Notes: generated by a model not told the origin, from the sequence alone. Counted from the first letter of the stretch, positions 35,269-45,342 are shown. The stretch is DNA of 64,000 nt from Selenomonadaceae bacterium (GCA_017549815.1 JAFYNH010000006.1:1-64000); one strand, 5' to 3'. A program made the numbers and translations.

Positions 35269-36645
35269 ATGAAACTCACTCAGAAAAAAATAGACGATTA
35301 TAATATCGAATTGACCGTCGAAGTAGAGGCGGCTGAATTCTCCAAAGAAATTAAACGTGCCGCGAAATTGCTCAGCGACCGCGTAAGCATTCCCGGTTTC
35401 CGCAAGGGCAAAGTTCCGCAAAAAATTCTTGAACAACACATTGGCAAGGACGGTCTCATTAACGAGGCGTCTGATATGCTCATTCAAAAATCCACCCGCG
35501 AGGCTCTTAGAATTTTAGGTTTGACGCCCGTCAGCGAAAATAAAGCGGATGTCGTCACGAACAAGGAAGGCGAGAATTTCGTCTTCACGCTGACTTTTGT
35601 CCCCTTCCCGGAAGTTACGCTCGGCGAATATAAAAATCTTGAGGCTGAAAAAGTCGTTGAGCCTGTCACCGACGAAGAAGTTGATAAACAAGTCGAGGCA
35701 ATGCGCGGACATCATGCCAACTTAATCGACGCGGCTGAAGGCGACGCCATTGTTGACGGCGACTTTATCACGCTGGATTATACGGGCACGGTTGACGGTG
35801 AAAAATTTGCAGGTGGCGAGGCTAAAGACCAGCCGTTGGAAATCGGCTCGCATAAATTTATCGGCGACTTCGAGGAACAACTTATCGGCGCAAAAGTCGG
35901 CGAGGAGCGCACTGTTAAAGTCACTTTCCCCGAAGATTATCACGGCAAAGACGTTGCGGGTAAGGACGCCGAATTTGCTTGCAAAATCAACAGCATCAAA
36001 CACCGCGAACTTCCCGAACTTAACGACGAGTTCATTCAAAAAATCAGCACCTTCAAGACCGTCGACGAATATAAAGCCGACATTCGCAAGAACATGGAAA
36101 CCAACGCCGAACGCCGCGCAGTCGAGGCTCAAGGGCAAGCGGTTATCGAAAAAGCCGTTGCGAATATGACGATTGATTTGCCGCCCGTCATGATTGAAAA
36201 TCGTATAACTCAAATGATTAACGAGTTCGACGCGAATCTCCGGACGCAAGGCATTAACATTCAACAATACATGGCGTTTTCGGGAATCGAAATGGAAAAA
36301 CTGCGCGAGGATTATCGCGAAGCCGCCAAGAAAAATGTTTTAACCGACATAATGCTTGAGAAAGTCGCGGACGTTGAAAACATTACGGCGGCTCAATCCG
36401 AAATCGATTTTGAAATCGCGATGATGGCGCAAATGTATCGTATGCAGCCGAAACAAATCGCAAAGTATCTTACAGAAAACGGGCAACTTCCCAACATTGC
36501 AAGTTCAATTCGCCGCCGCAAGGCAACAAAATTTATCTTGGACAATATGGCGGGCGCAAAAAAAGTTGAGGAAACAGCGGCTCCCGTTGAAGAGGTTAAA
36601 GAACCGACAGAAACTAAAGAGACTACGGAAACTAAAGAAGATTAA
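35269..36645 (+). CDS. tig: Trigger factor (ribosome-bound chaperone)
   Basis: In this 458-residue protein, residues 1-145 form the ribosome-binding domain with the GFRKGKVPQK signature at about 43-52. Residues ~150-245 form the FKBP-type prolyl isomerase domain (DFITLDYTGTVDGEKFAGGEAKD). The remainder is the helical substrate-cradling arm, ending in an acidic tail (EETAAPVEEVKEPTETKE). It binds nascent chains at the ribosome exit. The order tig-clpP-clpX-lon-engB is the usual Firmicutes protein-quality cluster. Confidence 0.96.
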   Translation: MKLTQKKIDDYNIELTVEVEAAEFSKEIKRAAKLLSDRVSIPGFRKGKVPQKILEQHIGKDGLINEASDMLIQKSTREALRILGLTPVSENKADVVTNKEGENFVFTLTFVPFPEVTLGEYKNLEAEKVVEPVTDEEVDKQVEAMRGHHANLIDAAEGDAIVDGDFITLDYTGTVDGEKFAGGEAKDQPLEIGSHKFIGDFEEQLIGAKVGEERTVKVTFPEDYHGKDVAGKDAEFACKINSIKHRELPELNDEFIQKISTFKTVDEYKADIRKNMETNAERRAVEAQGQAVIEKAVANMTIDLPPVMIENRITQMINEFDANLRTQGINIQQYMAFSGIEMEKLREDYREAAKKNVLTDIMLEKVADVENITAAQSEIDFEIAMMAQMYRMQPKQIAKYLTENGQLPNIASSIRRRKATKFILDNMAGAKKVEETAAPVEEVKEPTETKETTETKED

Positions 36646-36654
36646 ACATTTTCT

Positions 36655-36684
36655 AAGGGCGTGAAAGTTAAGACGCCCTTTTTT
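36655..36684 (+). terminator. Terminator after tig
   Basis: AAGGGCGT (36655-36662) and ACGCCCTT (36673-36680) form a perfect 8-bp stem running into six T. The clpP start follows 25 bp later. Confidence 0.8.
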
Positions 36685-36708
36685 AAAAAAATTTTTGAGG
36701 TGAACATT

Positions 36709-37305
36709 ATGTCTTACTATGTGCCGATGGTTATCGAAAAGACAAGTTACGGCGAACGCGCCTACGATATTTATTCCCGCCTTCTCAAGGATAGGATTGT
36801 CTTTTTGGGTGGTCCGATTAATGATGATGTTGCCAATTCGGTTGTCGCGCAACTCCTTTTCCTTGAAAGCGAAGACCCTGACAAAGATATTCACCTTTAC
36901 ATTAATAGTCCCGGTGGCGTTGTGACGGCGGGGCTTGCGATTTATGATACAATGCAGTATATTAAACCCGACGTTTCGACAATTTGTATCGGGCAGGCGG
37001 CAAGTATGGGTTCTTTGCTCCTTACGTCGGGCGCGAAGGGAAAGAGATTTGCGTTGCCGCTGGCGAGGATTATGATTCATCAACCGTTAGGCGGAGCAAG
37101 TGGTCAATCAACCGATATTCAAATCCAAGCGCGAGAAATTTTGAGACTGCGCGAAGTCGGCAACGATATTCTGTGCAGACATACGGGGCAGCCGAGAGAA
37201 AAAGTTATGGCTGATACCGAGCGCGATAACTTCATGACGGCAGAGGACGCCAAAGCTTACGGCTTGATTGACGACGTTATCAGCAGACCGTTAGCTAGGG
37301 ACTAG
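36709..37305 (+). CDS. clpP: ATP-dependent Clp protease proteolytic subunit
   Basis: The start is ATG at 36709 ([14 protein letters not shown] before it), giving 198 residues, the family norm; the frame extends upstream across the tig terminator but that part is not coding. The catalytic triad is Ser99 (GQAASMGS), His124 (MIHQPLGG) and Asp173. ClpP forms the double-heptamer chamber used by ClpX, whose gene is next. Confidence 0.96.
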   Translation: MSYYVPMVIEKTSYGERAYDIYSRLLKDRIVFLGGPINDDVANSVVAQLLFLESEDPDKDIHLYINSPGGVVTAGLAIYDTMQYIKPDVSTICIGQAASMGSLLLTSGAKGKRFALPLARIMIHQPLGGASGQSTDIQIQAREILRLREVGNDILCRHTGQPREKVMADTERDNFMTAEDAKAYGLIDDVISRPLARD

Positions 37306-37368
37306 GAACTAGTTGTTGGGAACTAGGGACTAGACTAGTTCCCAGTTCCTAATTCCTAATAACTAAAA
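37299..37368 (+). repeat. Heptanucleotide intergenic repeat with fold-back
   Basis: Units such as GGGACTA, GGAACTA and GGGAACT are followed by CTAGTTCCCAGTTCCTAA-type complements, forming a hairpin between clpP and clpX. It starts within the last codons of clpP. Confidence 0.75.
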
Positions 37369-37380
37369 GGGGGTGCAAGC

Positions 37381-38664
37381 GTGTTAAAGTTTGGAAACGA
37401 CCGCGCCGCGTTAAAATGTTCATTTTGCGGGAAGTCCGAGCACAGCGTAAGAAAATTAATCGCTGGCTCCGGCGTTTACATTTGCGATAATTGCGTCGAA
37501 CTCTGCAACGAACTTTTGCAAAAAGATTTAGACGACGACGACGAGGAAATAGTCGGTACCGATAAAATGCCCAAGCCTAAAGAAATTTGCGCCAAACTCG
37601 ACGAATATGTAATCGGGCAGACGGAGGCTAAGAAAACTATTTCGGTTGCCGTTTATAATCACTACAAGCGAATCGGACATAACCCCGTTGGCAGGGAAGG
37701 GCTAGAGTTGCAGAAATCCAATATCTTGATGATTGGCCCGACGGGTAGCGGTAAAACTCTTTTGGCGCAGACGTTATCTAAGATTTTAAATGTGCCGCTT
37801 GCGATAGTCGACGCGAATTCTTTAACGGAAGCGGGCTACGTCGGCGAAGACGCGGAAGACGTTTTACTCGCGCTTATCCAAGCCGCAAAAGGTGACGTGT
37901 ACAAGGCGGAACACGGAATAATTTACATAGACGAAGTTGACAAAATCGCCCGCAAGCCCGGCATGTATCGCGATATTTCGGGCGAAGGCGTTCAGCAAGC
38001 CCTTTTAAAAATTTTGGAAGGTACTCGCGTCAACGTTCCTATTCCGAACAATAATAATAATCGTCACGGGCAGAGCGGACAAAGTCAGCAACCCGAATTC
38101 GTCACTATGGACACTAAAAATATTTTGTTCATATGCGGCGGCGCGTTTAACGAGTTGGATAAAGTCATTGAGGCGCGGACGCGGGGCAGTCAGCTTGGTT
38201 TCGGTTCAAAAGTCGTTTCAAAGGAAGAAAAAGATGTCGGGCGAACGTTAAAAGATGTCTTGCCGGACGACTTGATAAAAGACGGGCTTATCCCCGAATT
38301 CGTCGGACGCTTGCCGATAATTGTAACGCTCGACGCGCTTGACGAAAAAGCCTTGATAAAAATTTTAACCAAGCCGAAAAACGCGCTGATTAAACAATAT
38401 CAAAAGCTCATGGAAATGGACGGCTCAAAGCTCACTTTCGACGACGAGGCACTCCAACTGATAGCGCAAGAGGCGATTCAACGCAAGACGGGCGCACGCG
38501 GTTTAAGGTCGATACTTGAACGGGTTATGCGCAATGTAATGTACGAAGTGCCGAGTATAGGCGGCAACACGCTTTGCAACGTCACTAAGGAAGATATTTT
38601 GTATAATCAGGAGCCAAAGCTCAGAGCGAATACCAAAAGGGTTAAGAGAACAACGAACGGATAA
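37381..38664 (+). CDS. clpX: Clp protease ATP-binding subunit ClpX
   Basis: This 427-residue protein starts at GTG (37381) behind AAAGGGGGTG. The N-terminal zinc-binding domain has CSFCGKSE and CDNCVELC. The AAA+ core has GPTGSGKT (about 120), a Walker [12 protein letters not shown] and sensor/arginine-finger regions, and the middle has the [16 protein letters not shown] and EFVGRLP segments typical of ClpX. It unfolds tagged substrates and feeds ClpP. Confidence 0.97.
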   Translation: MLKFGNDRAALKCSFCGKSEHSVRKLIAGSGVYICDNCVELCNELLQKDLDDDDEEIVGTDKMPKPKEICAKLDEYVIGQTEAKKTISVAVYNHYKRIGHNPVGREGLELQKSNILMIGPTGSGKTLLAQTLSKILNVPLAIVDANSLTEAGYVGEDAEDVLLALIQAAKGDVYKAEHGIIYIDEVDKIARKPGMYRDISGEGVQQALLKILEGTRVNVPIPNNNNNRHGQSGQSQQPEFVTMDTKNILFICGGAFNELDKVIEARTRGSQLGFGSKVVSKEEKDVGRTLKDVLPDDLIKDGLIPEFVGRLPIIVTLDALDEKALIKILTKPKNALIKQYQKLMEMDGSKLTFDDEALQLIAQEAIQRKTGARGLRSILERVMRNVMYEVPSIGGNTLCNVTKEDILYNQEPKLRANTKRVKRTTNG

Positions 38665-38667
38665 ATT

Positions 38668-38742
38668 TTAGGGACTGGGGACGTAGGGACTTGGGACTAG
38701 GAGTTGTTAGTTTCTAGTCCTTAGTCCCTATTCCCTTAAAAA
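38668..38742 (+). repeat. Heptanucleotide intergenic repeat with fold-back
   Basis: AGGGACT, GGGGACG and GGGACTT type units are followed by TAGTCCT, TAGTCCC and TATTCCC units. The arms GGGACTA/TAGTCCC can pair. It lies between clpX and the lon ribosome site. Confidence 0.75.
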
Positions 38743-38755
38743 GGAGGAAATTTGC

Positions 38756-41074
38756 ATGGCTGAAAAAATAAATTTGCCGCTCGTGCCGCTAAGGGGAGTA
38801 GTCGTCTTTCCCAACATGATAATGCACCTCGACGTTGGGCGCGACACTTCGGTCAATGCACTTGAGGCGGCAATGGTTGGCAACAAACGAGTTTTTCTTG
38901 TAGCGCAAATGGATATTGATAACGATTCGCCCGGCGAAGAAGACCTTTATGAAGTCGGCACGATTTCGGAGATTCGGCAGATAATCAAGTTGCCCGACGG
39001 AAATGTTCGGGTTTTAGTCGAGGGCATGAGTCGCGGCGTTATGTTGGAGTATCGCGAGCTGGAAGATAAAAATTATGTCGAGGCTGAAATTGAAGTTCAC
39101 GAGGACACTTGGAGCGACACATTGGAGACGGAAGCACTGGTTCGCGGCGTCGTTCATGAATTTGAAGAGTGGGTTAAGCTAAGTAAAAAAATTCCGTCTG
39201 AAACTTTCGTAGCGGTGACGATACTTGAAGATTTCGGGCGGCTAGCGGATTTGATAGCGAGTCATTTGAATTTGAAATTGGATTCTAAGCAGGAGATTTT
39301 GAATTGCTTAGACGTTGAGGAGCGGCTTGAAAAACTTTATAAAATTTTGGCGCGTGAGCTTGAAGTTTTGCAAATGGAGTTTCAGATAAATACGCGCGTC
39401 CGCAATCAAATGGAAAAAATGCAGAAGGATCATTATCTGCGCGAGCAACTCAAGGCGATTCATAAAGAACTTGGCGAAGATGAAGACGTTGCGGAAGAAG
39501 TTTCAGAGTATCGCCAAAAAATTGCGGAGGGCGATTATCCCGACGAAGTCAAAGAAATTTTGGATAAGGAATTGAAACGCTTAGAGCGGATACCGTCAAT
39601 GGCGTCGGAGGGCAACGTTATTCGCACTTATATTGAGTGGCTAATTGATTTGCCTTGGAAAGTTTCTTCGGAAGATTCAATGGACATAACAGAGGCGGCG
39701 AAAATTCTTGACGCAGATCATTACGGTTTGGAGAAAGTCAAGGAGCGCATTTTAGATTTTCTCGCCGTGAAAGTTTTGACAAAGGATAAACCCGCGCCGA
39801 TTTTATGTTTAGTCGGACCTCCGGGCGTCGGTAAAACTTCTTTGGCGTCGTCGGTTGCGAAGGCTACGGGCAGAAAATTTATTCGGGCGAGTTTAGGCGG
39901 CATACGCGACGAGGCTGAAATTCGCGGGCACAGGCGGACTTATGTCGGAGCAATGCCCGGCAGAATTATTCAAGGCTTAAAAAAGGCGGGCACGAACAAT
40001 CCCGTTTTTCTGCTTGACGAAATCGATAAACTTGGGAAGGACGGTTATGCGGGAGATCCGTCGGCGGCATTGCTTGAAGTGCTTGACCCCGCGCAGAATA
40101 ATTCTTTTAACGACCATTATATTGACACGCCGTTTGATTTGTCGAAAGTGCTTTGGATTGTGACGGCGAACAGTCTTTCCACGATACCTAAGCCGTTGCG
40201 CGACAGAATGGAAATTATTACGCTGTCGAGCTACACGGAGAACGAGAAATTTGAAATTGCCCGCCGTTACTTAACTAAGCGGCAGAAAGAAGAAAACGGA
40301 CTTAAGAAAGGCGACGTAGTTTTTGCTAAGGGCGTCCTTCAAGAAATTATTGCGGAATACACGCGGGAATCGGGCGTTCGTGAGCTTGAACGGATAATCG
40401 GGCGTGCATGTCGGAAAGCGGCTCGCAAAATTGTCGAGGGGCATGAGGGCGTTGTCTACGTTACGAAAAAAAATCTGCGCGACTTCATAGGTCGTCCGAA
40501 ATTTTTACAAACACGCGCCGAAAAGCAACCGCAAATCGGAGTATCAACGGGCATGGCGTGGACGGAAGTCGGCGGCGACATTCTCCCGACTGAGGCGATA
40601 GTTTTAAAGGGCAACGGCAAACTTTTATTGACGGGGCATTTGGGCGACGTTATGCAGGAGTCCGCGCAGGCAGGATTAACTTATATACGCAGTCGCAGTG
40701 ACTTGATGAAACTCGACGACGACTTTTACGAGAAAAATGATATTCATGTTCACGTTCCCGAAGGCGCGGTTCCAAAAGATGGTCCAAGCGCGGGAATAAC
40801 TATGGCAACCGCAATGATTTCTGCTTTGACCAAGAAAAAAGTCCGCAGTGATGTCGCTATGACGGGCGAAATTACTCTGCGCGGAAACGTCTTGCCGATA
40901 GGCGGGCTTAAGGAAAAAGTTTTGGCGGCTTATCGCGAAGGTATGCACACGATTATTTTACCGAAAGAAAACGCGCCCGATATTGAAGATATTCCAGAAA
41001 GCGTTCGCGAGAAATTGGAATTCGTGCCCGTAGAAAATATGGACGAAGTTTTGAAGACTGCGTTAATTCAGTGA
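38756..41074 (+). CDS. lon: ATP-dependent Lon protease (LonA type)
   Basis: This 772-residue protein has an N-terminal substrate-binding domain ([15 protein letters not shown]), a long coiled linker (residues ~190-290), an AAA+ module with GPPGVGKTS and FLLDEIDK, and a C-terminal Ser-Lys protease domain ([14 protein letters not shown]; the lysine in [10 protein letters not shown]). Lon degrades misfolded proteins and many antitoxins. A toxin-antitoxin-like module lies directly downstream, between lon and engB. Confidence 0.97.
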   Translation: MAEKINLPLVPLRGVVVFPNMIMHLDVGRDTSVNALEAAMVGNKRVFLVAQMDIDNDSPGEEDLYEVGTISEIRQIIKLPDGNVRVLVEGMSRGVMLEYRELEDKNYVEAEIEVHEDTWSDTLETEALVRGVVHEFEEWVKLSKKIPSETFVAVTILEDFGRLADLIASHLNLKLDSKQEILNCLDVEERLEKLYKILARELEVLQMEFQINTRVRNQMEKMQKDHYLREQLKAIHKELGEDEDVAEEVSEYRQKIAEGDYPDEVKEILDKELKRLERIPSMASEGNVIRTYIEWLIDLPWKVSSEDSMDITEAAKILDADHYGLEKVKERILDFLAVKVLTKDKPAPILCLVGPPGVGKTSLASSVAKATGRKFIRASLGGIRDEAEIRGHRRTYVGAMPGRIIQGLKKAGTNNPVFLLDEIDKLGKDGYAGDPSAALLEVLDPAQNNSFNDHYIDTPFDLSKVLWIVTANSLSTIPKPLRDRMEIITLSSYTENEKFEIARRYLTKRQKEENGLKKGDVVFAKGVLQEIIAEYTRESGVRELERIIGRACRKAARKIVEGHEGVVYVTKKNLRDFIGRPKFLQTRAEKQPQIGVSTGMAWTEVGGDILPTEAIVLKGNGKLLLTGHLGDVMQESAQAGLTYIRSRSDLMKLDDDFYEKNDIHVHVPEGAVPKDGPSAGITMATAMISALTKKKVRSDVAMTGEITLRGNVLPIGGLKEKVLAAYREGMHTIILPKENAPDIEDIPESVREKLEFVPVENMDEVLKTALIQ

Positions 41075-41084
41075 GGTTTTAACA

Positions 41085-41327
41085 ATGGAAAATCATGATG
41101 AAGTTGCTACGACTGAAGAAAAGCCTAAAAAAATTTTGGTGACGAATACATTTTTGAATAGTCTTCTTCTTGATTCTGATGAATTGCCTTCGCTTGAAGA
41201 ACAAATTGTTGCGGCTTGTAAGGAAATCAATTTAATGCGCAAAGGTTTGTTGCCCGAAAAAACGTGGGACGACCTTAAAGCCGAACTCGAAGAAGATTTT
41301 GACGAAGACAACAACGAGGAGGAATGA
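41085..41327 (+). CDS. Small acidic antitoxin-like protein (copy 1)
   Basis: This 80-residue protein starts 11 bp after lon and ends with an acidic tail (EEDFDEDNNEEE). The core VAACKEINLMRKGLLPEKTWDDL is repeated in the next small gene (SCKEINLMRKGLLP), so the two are paralogues. Small acidic proteins placed just before a RelE-like toxin are typical antitoxins, often with an N-terminal DNA-binding part. Here no clear HTH is visible. The assignment is an inference from position and from overlaps of 3-4 nt with the following genes. Confidence 0.6.
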   Translation: MENHDEVATTEEKPKKILVTNTFLNSLLLDSDELPSLEEQIVAACKEINLMRKGLLPEKTWDDLKAELEEDFDEDNNEEE

Positions 41328-41332
41328 TTTTT

Positions 41333-41536
41333 ATGGCGGATGAAAAACGCTACTGCACCATTGAAGAATCGATTATCGAATCATGCAAGGAAATCAATTT
41401 AATGCGTAAGGGCTTGTTGCCTAAGCCAAGTGGCAACTGGCGTGATTGGATTGAAGGGCTTCGCGAAAAGTATAAAGATGATTTGGAAGAAAAAGAAGTT
41501 ATAACTCCGATTAAGAAAAAGGTTGCGCTGAGATGA
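41333..41536 (+). CDS. Antitoxin-like protein (copy 2), partner of the RelE-like toxin
   Basis: The start is ATG at 41333 (GAGGAGG 10 nt before); an ATG at 41324 is too near the ribosome site. Length is 67 residues. It contains SCKEINLMRKGLLP as in copy 1, then a tryptophan-rich WRDWIEGLREKY and a basic end (IKKKVALR), unlike the acidic tail of copy 1. It overlaps the toxin gene by 4 nt, the usual arrangement for a type II antitoxin. No family was recognised with certainty. Confidence 0.65.
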   Translation: MADEKRYCTIEESIIESCKEINLMRKGLLPKPSGNWRDWIEGLREKYKDDLEEKEVITPIKKKVALR

Positions 41537-41886
41537 TAATTAAATGGACTGAAAAGATTAACAGCGACATTGATTACTACATCAAGAAAAAGAAATACAA
41601 AAAAATCATCGACGATATAGCATCAATATTGCCGGATTTGGAAGCAGGAAATTTTCTTGGCGACAGACTTTCGGGGTTCAATCTGCCCGAAGGTGCGGCT
41701 CTCTATAAAGTTCGCATTGCAAACACTTCAGCGAACGTCGGCAAATCAAATGGTTTCCGCCTCATTTATTACGTTGCGGTAGAAGACGAAATTTATCTCG
41801 TAACCATTTACTCCAAGAAGGACGACGAACGCATTCCAAATGACGCACAAATTGCCATGCTTGTTAATAATGTACTCGAATTTTGA
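41533..41886 (+). CDS. RelE/ParE-superfamily toxin-like protein
   Basis: In this 117-residue protein, the C-terminal half GFRLIYYVAVEDEIYLVTIYSKKDDERIP follows the RelE/HigB pattern of a five-stranded sheet ending with basic or aromatic residues. RelE proteins cut mRNA on the ribosome; ParE members poison gyrase. The N-terminal half is lysine-rich (YYIKKKKYKKI). Catalytic residues are not sure enough to choose between activities. It starts in ATGA overlap with the antitoxin-like gene. Confidence 0.72.
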   Translation: MIIKWTEKINSDIDYYIKKKKYKKIIDDIASILPDLEAGNFLGDRLSGFNLPEGAALYKVRIANTSANVGKSNGFRLIYYVAVEDEIYLVTIYSKKDDERIPNDAQIAMLVNNVLEF

Positions 41887-41902
41887 ACGGGAAATTTTTC
41901 AA

Positions 41903-41935
41903 GCCGCCTTCCGACTTCGGAGGGCAATTTTTTTA
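41903..41935 (+). terminator. Terminator after the toxin-antitoxin-like operon
   Basis: GCCGCCTTCCG and CGGAGGGC arms around ACTT form a GC-rich stem, followed after AA by seven T. Confidence 0.65.
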
Positions 41936-41946
41936 GAGGAAATCAT

Positions 41947-42558
41947 ATGGAAGAAATTAAAGTTATCAAAAGCGAATATGTAACTTCGGCGGTGAGCAAG
42001 GCGACTTGTCCCGAAGAACTTTTGCCCGAAATTGTTTTCGTCGGTCGCTCGAACGTCGGAAAATCTTCGCTGATAAATTCCCTTACCAACAGAAAATCTT
42101 TGGCTAAAACTTCGGGAACGCCCGGTAAAACTCAGACGATTAATTTTTTTAAAGTCACCTTGAAAACTCCCGACGAAGTTTATCACAAAATTTATTTTGT
42201 CGATTTGCCCGGCTACGGTTACGCCAAAACTTCAAAGACCAATCGTAAGCTCTGGGCAAAATTTATCGACGAATACCTTTCGAGCCGCCGCGATATAAAA
42301 TTTGTCTGTCAACTTATCGACATGCGCCATCCGCCTATGGAATCCGATTTGAATTCTTTCGCGAGCCTTGTCGAAAAAAATTTGCCCGTGCTGATTATCG
42401 CAACCAAATCCGATAAGCTCGGCAAAACCGAACGTCAAAAACATCTCAACGTTATAAAAAATGCTTTGAGCGTCGACGCAGATTCAATCATTCCTTACTC
42501 GTCGTTAAAAAATGAAGGGCGTTCAGATTTGCTTGACGTTATCCTAAACTCTTTGTAA
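41947..42558 (+). CDS. engB: Ribosome biogenesis GTPase EngB (YsxC)
   Basis: This 203-residue GTPase has GRSNVGKSSL (G1) near 36-45, the GTPGKTQ switch, DLPGYGYA (G3) and ATKSDK (G4). EngB is an essential GTPase needed for 50S subunit assembly. It usually follows lon directly in Firmicutes; here the toxin-antitoxin-like genes lie between them. Confidence 0.95.
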   Translation: MEEIKVIKSEYVTSAVSKATCPEELLPEIVFVGRSNVGKSSLINSLTNRKSLAKTSGTPGKTQTINFFKVTLKTPDEVYHKIYFVDLPGYGYAKTSKTNRKLWAKFIDEYLSSRRDIKFVCQLIDMRHPPMESDLNSFASLVEKNLPVLIIATKSDKLGKTERQKHLNVIKNALSVDADSIIPYSSLKNEGRSDLLDVILNSL

Positions 42559-42559
42559 A

Positions 42560-42598
42560 ATAGGAACCAGTTAATAGGAACTGGGAACTAGGGGAGAG
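42560..42598 (+). repeat. Heptanucleotide intergenic repeat (one sense only)
   Basis: Units AGGAACC, AGGAACT and GGGAACT run between engB and ahbA with no complementary arm. Confidence 0.6.
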
Positions 42599-42606
42599 AG
42601 TTTAAA

Positions 42607-43065
42607 ATGAAACGGCTTTCAACTTTCGATAAAGAGTTGTTGAATCTTTTGCAGGGCGACATACCGATTTGCAGTCACCCGTTCGCGGAATTGGCGCGGC
42701 GTCTCGGCACTGAAGAGAACACTGTCCTTGAAAGACTTCGCGAATTAAAATCGGCGGGCTTTCTGCGGCGAATAGGAACTTTCTTTGATTCAAATAGTCT
42801 GGGTTATCAAGGGACGCTGGTCGCGTTGAAAGTCGAGCCTTCGGAAATCTGCGCGGTCGCTGAGGCTGTCAATCGCTATCCGGGCGCAACTCATAACTAC
42901 GAACGCGAAGGAGTATACAATCTTTGGTTTACGTTGTTGACGCCCAACGCGGAATATGAATCAAATATTTTGTCGGAAATTCGCTCTCTGCGCGGCGTCG
43001 AAGATATGCTTAAGCTTAAGGCGAACAAGAAATATAAAATCAATGTTCAGTTCAAACTCCAATAG
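42607..43065 (+). CDS. ahbA: Siroheme decarboxylase subunit AhbA (Lrp/AsnC-like)
   Basis: This 152-residue protein has an N-terminal winged-helix (DKELLNLLQGDIPICSHPFAELARRLG) and a C-terminal Lrp-type ligand domain (residues ~70-150, with RRIGTFFDSNSLGYQG). AhbA and AhbB form the heterodimer that removes two acetate carboxyls from siroheme to give didecarboxysiroheme in the alternative heme route. The DNA-binding part no longer acts as a repressor in this family. The pair with the next gene, rather than the sequence alone, decides the call. An Lrp regulator is the alternative. Confidence 0.82.
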   Translation: MKRLSTFDKELLNLLQGDIPICSHPFAELARRLGTEENTVLERLRELKSAGFLRRIGTFFDSNSLGYQGTLVALKVEPSEICAVAEAVNRYPGATHNYEREGVYNLWFTLLTPNAEYESNILSEIRSLRGVEDMLKLKANKKYKINVQFKLQ

Positions 43066-43080
43066 CGCGGAGGGTCGGAG

Positions 43081-43557
43081 TTGGAAAATTTAAGTCGTCG
43101 TGACAAGGAAATCATTAAGGCATTGCAGGAAGATTTTCCGTTGTGCGAAGAACCGTATAAAATTTTGGCGGCACGTGTCGGCATAAGCGAAGAAGAATTT
43201 TTGCAACGGGTAAAGGAGCTTGTCGACGAAAAAAAAATTCGCAAAATGGGCGCAGTCCTCCGCCATCGCGAAGTCGGTTTCAATGCCAATGCTTTATGCG
43301 CGTGGCAAGTTCCGCCAGACAAACTCGACGAGACCGCGCAGATTATGAGTTCCCATGCGGCAGTTTCGCATTGCTACGACAGGACGCCCGCCCCGAATTG
43401 GAATTACAATCTTTATACGATGATTCACGCCACGACCCGCGAGGAATGCGAAAAAATTATCGGCGAACTTTCAGCTTTAACAAGCGTCACCAATTATAAA
43501 ATTCTTTACACTAAAAAAGAATGGAAGAAAACAGGCATGAAGTATTTCTGCGAATGA
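43081..43557 (+). CDS. ahbB: Siroheme decarboxylase subunit AhbB (Lrp/AsnC-like)
   Basis: This 158-residue protein starts at TTG (43081) after GGAGGGTCGGAG. The same fold as AhbA (RDKEIIKALQEDFPLCEEPYKILAARVGI) is followed by MGAVLRHREVGFNANALCAWQVP, with histidines typical of AhbB near the substrate site, and YDRTPAPNWNYNLYTMIH. With AhbA it forms siroheme decarboxylase. ahbC and ahbD are not in the window. Confidence 0.82.
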   Translation: MENLSRRDKEIIKALQEDFPLCEEPYKILAARVGISEEEFLQRVKELVDEKKIRKMGAVLRHREVGFNANALCAWQVPPDKLDETAQIMSSHAAVSHCYDRTPAPNWNYNLYTMIHATTREECEKIIGELSALTSVTNYKILYTKKEWKKTGMKYFCE

Positions 43558-43559
43558 AG

Positions 43560-43584
43560 AGCTGTCGCTGAGGCGGCTTTTTTT
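43560..43584 (+). terminator. Terminator after ahbB
   Basis: AGCTGTC and GGCGGCT arms (with G-T pairs) around a 5-nt loop, followed by seven T. The next promoter begins 2 bp downstream. Confidence 0.65.
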
Positions 43585-43585
43585 G

Positions 43586-43615
43586 TTGTCAAAAGGCAAT
43601 ATGAAGTTGTATAAT
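43586..43615 (+). promoter_or_regulatory. Promoter of the ilvBN operon
   Basis: TTGTCA (43586-43591), 18 bp, TATAAT (43610-43615), 30 bp before the ilvB start. The spacer to the start is too short for a leader-peptide attenuator. Confidence 0.55.
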
Positions 43616-43645
43616 CGGCGAAGTAATTTTTAGGAGGTTGAGATT

Positions 43646-45337
43646 TTGAGAATGAATGGAGCACAGGCACTGCTTGAGTGCTTGAAGAATGAAGGCGTCG
43701 AATTAGTATTTGGTTATCCCGGCGGCGTTGTGCTGAAACTTTACGACGAAATTTATAAAATGGAATTCCCTAATATTTTAACGGGACACGAACAAGGCGC
43801 GGTTCATGCGGCAGACGGTTATGCGCGGGCAAGTGGCAAAGTCGGCGTAGTTATCGCGACTTCGGGACCGGGCGCGGCTAATCTTGTCACGGGCATAGCT
43901 ACTGCAAATATGGATTCAATCCCGCTTGTTTGCATAACGGGACAGGTTGCCAATCCCGCCATAGGTAAGGACAGCTTTCAGGAGGTCGACGTTAGCGGCA
44001 TAACTTCGCCCATTACAAAGCACAATTACCTTGTTAAAAACGTGAATGATTTGCCGCGTATCGTCAAAGAGGCGTTTTTTATCGCGAAGACGGGCAGACC
44101 CGGACCTGTGGCGATTGATATTGCTGCTGACGTGTTCAATACCGAATTTGACTTTGAATATCCCGACGAAATAAATCTGCGCGGCTACAGCGGAAAAAAT
44201 CCCGTTACGGAGTCGGACGTTGATGAAGTTGTTAAAGCTGTCGAGGCTTGCGAACGTCCACTGATTTTCGTTGGTGGCGGCGTAACAAGTTCAGACACTT
44301 CAGAGGATTTAAGAAAGGTTGTAACGCGACTGGGTTGCCCTTCGACTTCAACGCTTATGGGGCTTGGCTGTATTGACGCAGACACCGACGGATTTTTAGG
44401 CTTTGCGGGTATGCATGGCTCCTACGGCGCAAATATGGCGATTCAAGCTTGCGACTTGCTCCTTTGTATTGGAATGCGTTTCAGCGACAGAGTGACGGGG
44501 CGCGTCAAGGATTTTGCGCCGAATGCAAAGATTGTACACTTTGAACTTGACCCCGCCGAGATGAATAAAAATGTGCAAGTCGATTTAAAAGTTTTGGGCG
44601 ACTTGCGCGAATCTCTGCCGCTGTTTAAAAATAAATTGGACGAATCACTTACGAACTTTGCCGAGAAATTTTCTACGTGGAAGAATCAAGCCGTTGCTAA
44701 AGGTTGGGAGCACCCATTTAGTTGGCAAGACGAAGGCGACGAGATTAAACCCGGCGCACTTATCAGCAAAATCAGCAGTATTTGCGACGACAATACAATC
44801 GCCGTTACGGACGTTGGGCAACATCAAATGTGGGCGGCGCAATTTTTTAAAGCTCGCAAGCCACGCCAATTCTTAACAAGCGGCGGACTTGGCACTATGG
44901 GTTACGGACTTCCTGCGGCTATGGGCGCGAAACTCGCTTGTCCCGATAAAAATGTTGTATTGTTCACGGGCGACGGCTCAATCATGATGAATATTCAAGA
45001 GCTTGCGACGCTTGCCGACAACAACATTGATATTAAAGTCGTCATTGTCCACAATTTTATTCTCGGCATGGTCGGGCAATGGCAGAGATTATTTTACAAT
45101 CATCATTATTCGGCGTCGGAACTCAAATATAAGCGCGACTTCGTTAAGATAGCACAGGCAATGGGCGTTCGCGGCTATCGCTTGACTAAGGCGGAAGAAT
45201 TGGACGATGATTTAGTCGAAATACTTTTCTCGAAGGGCGCGGCAGTTATCGACGTTTATGTTCCCGAAGAGGAAAACGTTTTGCCTATGGTTCCGGGCGG
45301 CAGACCTTTAGATCAAATGGTTTTGGGCAAGGGGTGA
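43646..45337 (+). CDS. ilvB: Acetolactate synthase large subunit
   Basis: In this 563-residue thiamine-diphosphate enzyme, the N-terminal domain has VFGYPGGVVLKLYDE and GHEQGAVHAADGYARASG with the catalytic Glu. The C-terminal domain has the ThDP motif GDGS then a run to MNIQELATLADNN. It condenses pyruvate (or 2-oxobutyrate) for branched-chain amino acid synthesis. The likely start is TTG at 43646 (GGAGG 8 nt before), with an ATG two codons later as an alternative. Confidence 0.96.
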   Translation: MRMNGAQALLECLKNEGVELVFGYPGGVVLKLYDEIYKMEFPNILTGHEQGAVHAADGYARASGKVGVVIATSGPGAANLVTGIATANMDSIPLVCITGQVANPAIGKDSFQEVDVSGITSPITKHNYLVKNVNDLPRIVKEAFFIAKTGRPGPVAIDIAADVFNTEFDFEYPDEINLRGYSGKNPVTESDVDEVVKAVEACERPLIFVGGGVTSSDTSEDLRKVVTRLGCPSTSTLMGLGCIDADTDGFLGFAGMHGSYGANMAIQACDLLLCIGMRFSDRVTGRVKDFAPNAKIVHFELDPAEMNKNVQVDLKVLGDLRESLPLFKNKLDESLTNFAEKFSTWKNQAVAKGWEHPFSWQDEGDEIKPGALISKISSICDDNTIAVTDVGQHQMWAAQFFKARKPRQFLTSGGLGTMGYGLPAAMGAKLACPDKNVVLFTGDGSIMMNIQELATLADNNIDIKVVIVHNFILGMVGQWQRLFYNHHYSASELKYKRDFVKIAQAMGVRGYRLTKAEELDDDLVEILFSKGAAVIDVYVPEEENVLPMVPGGRPLDQMVLGKG

Positions 45338-45342
45338 AAATT

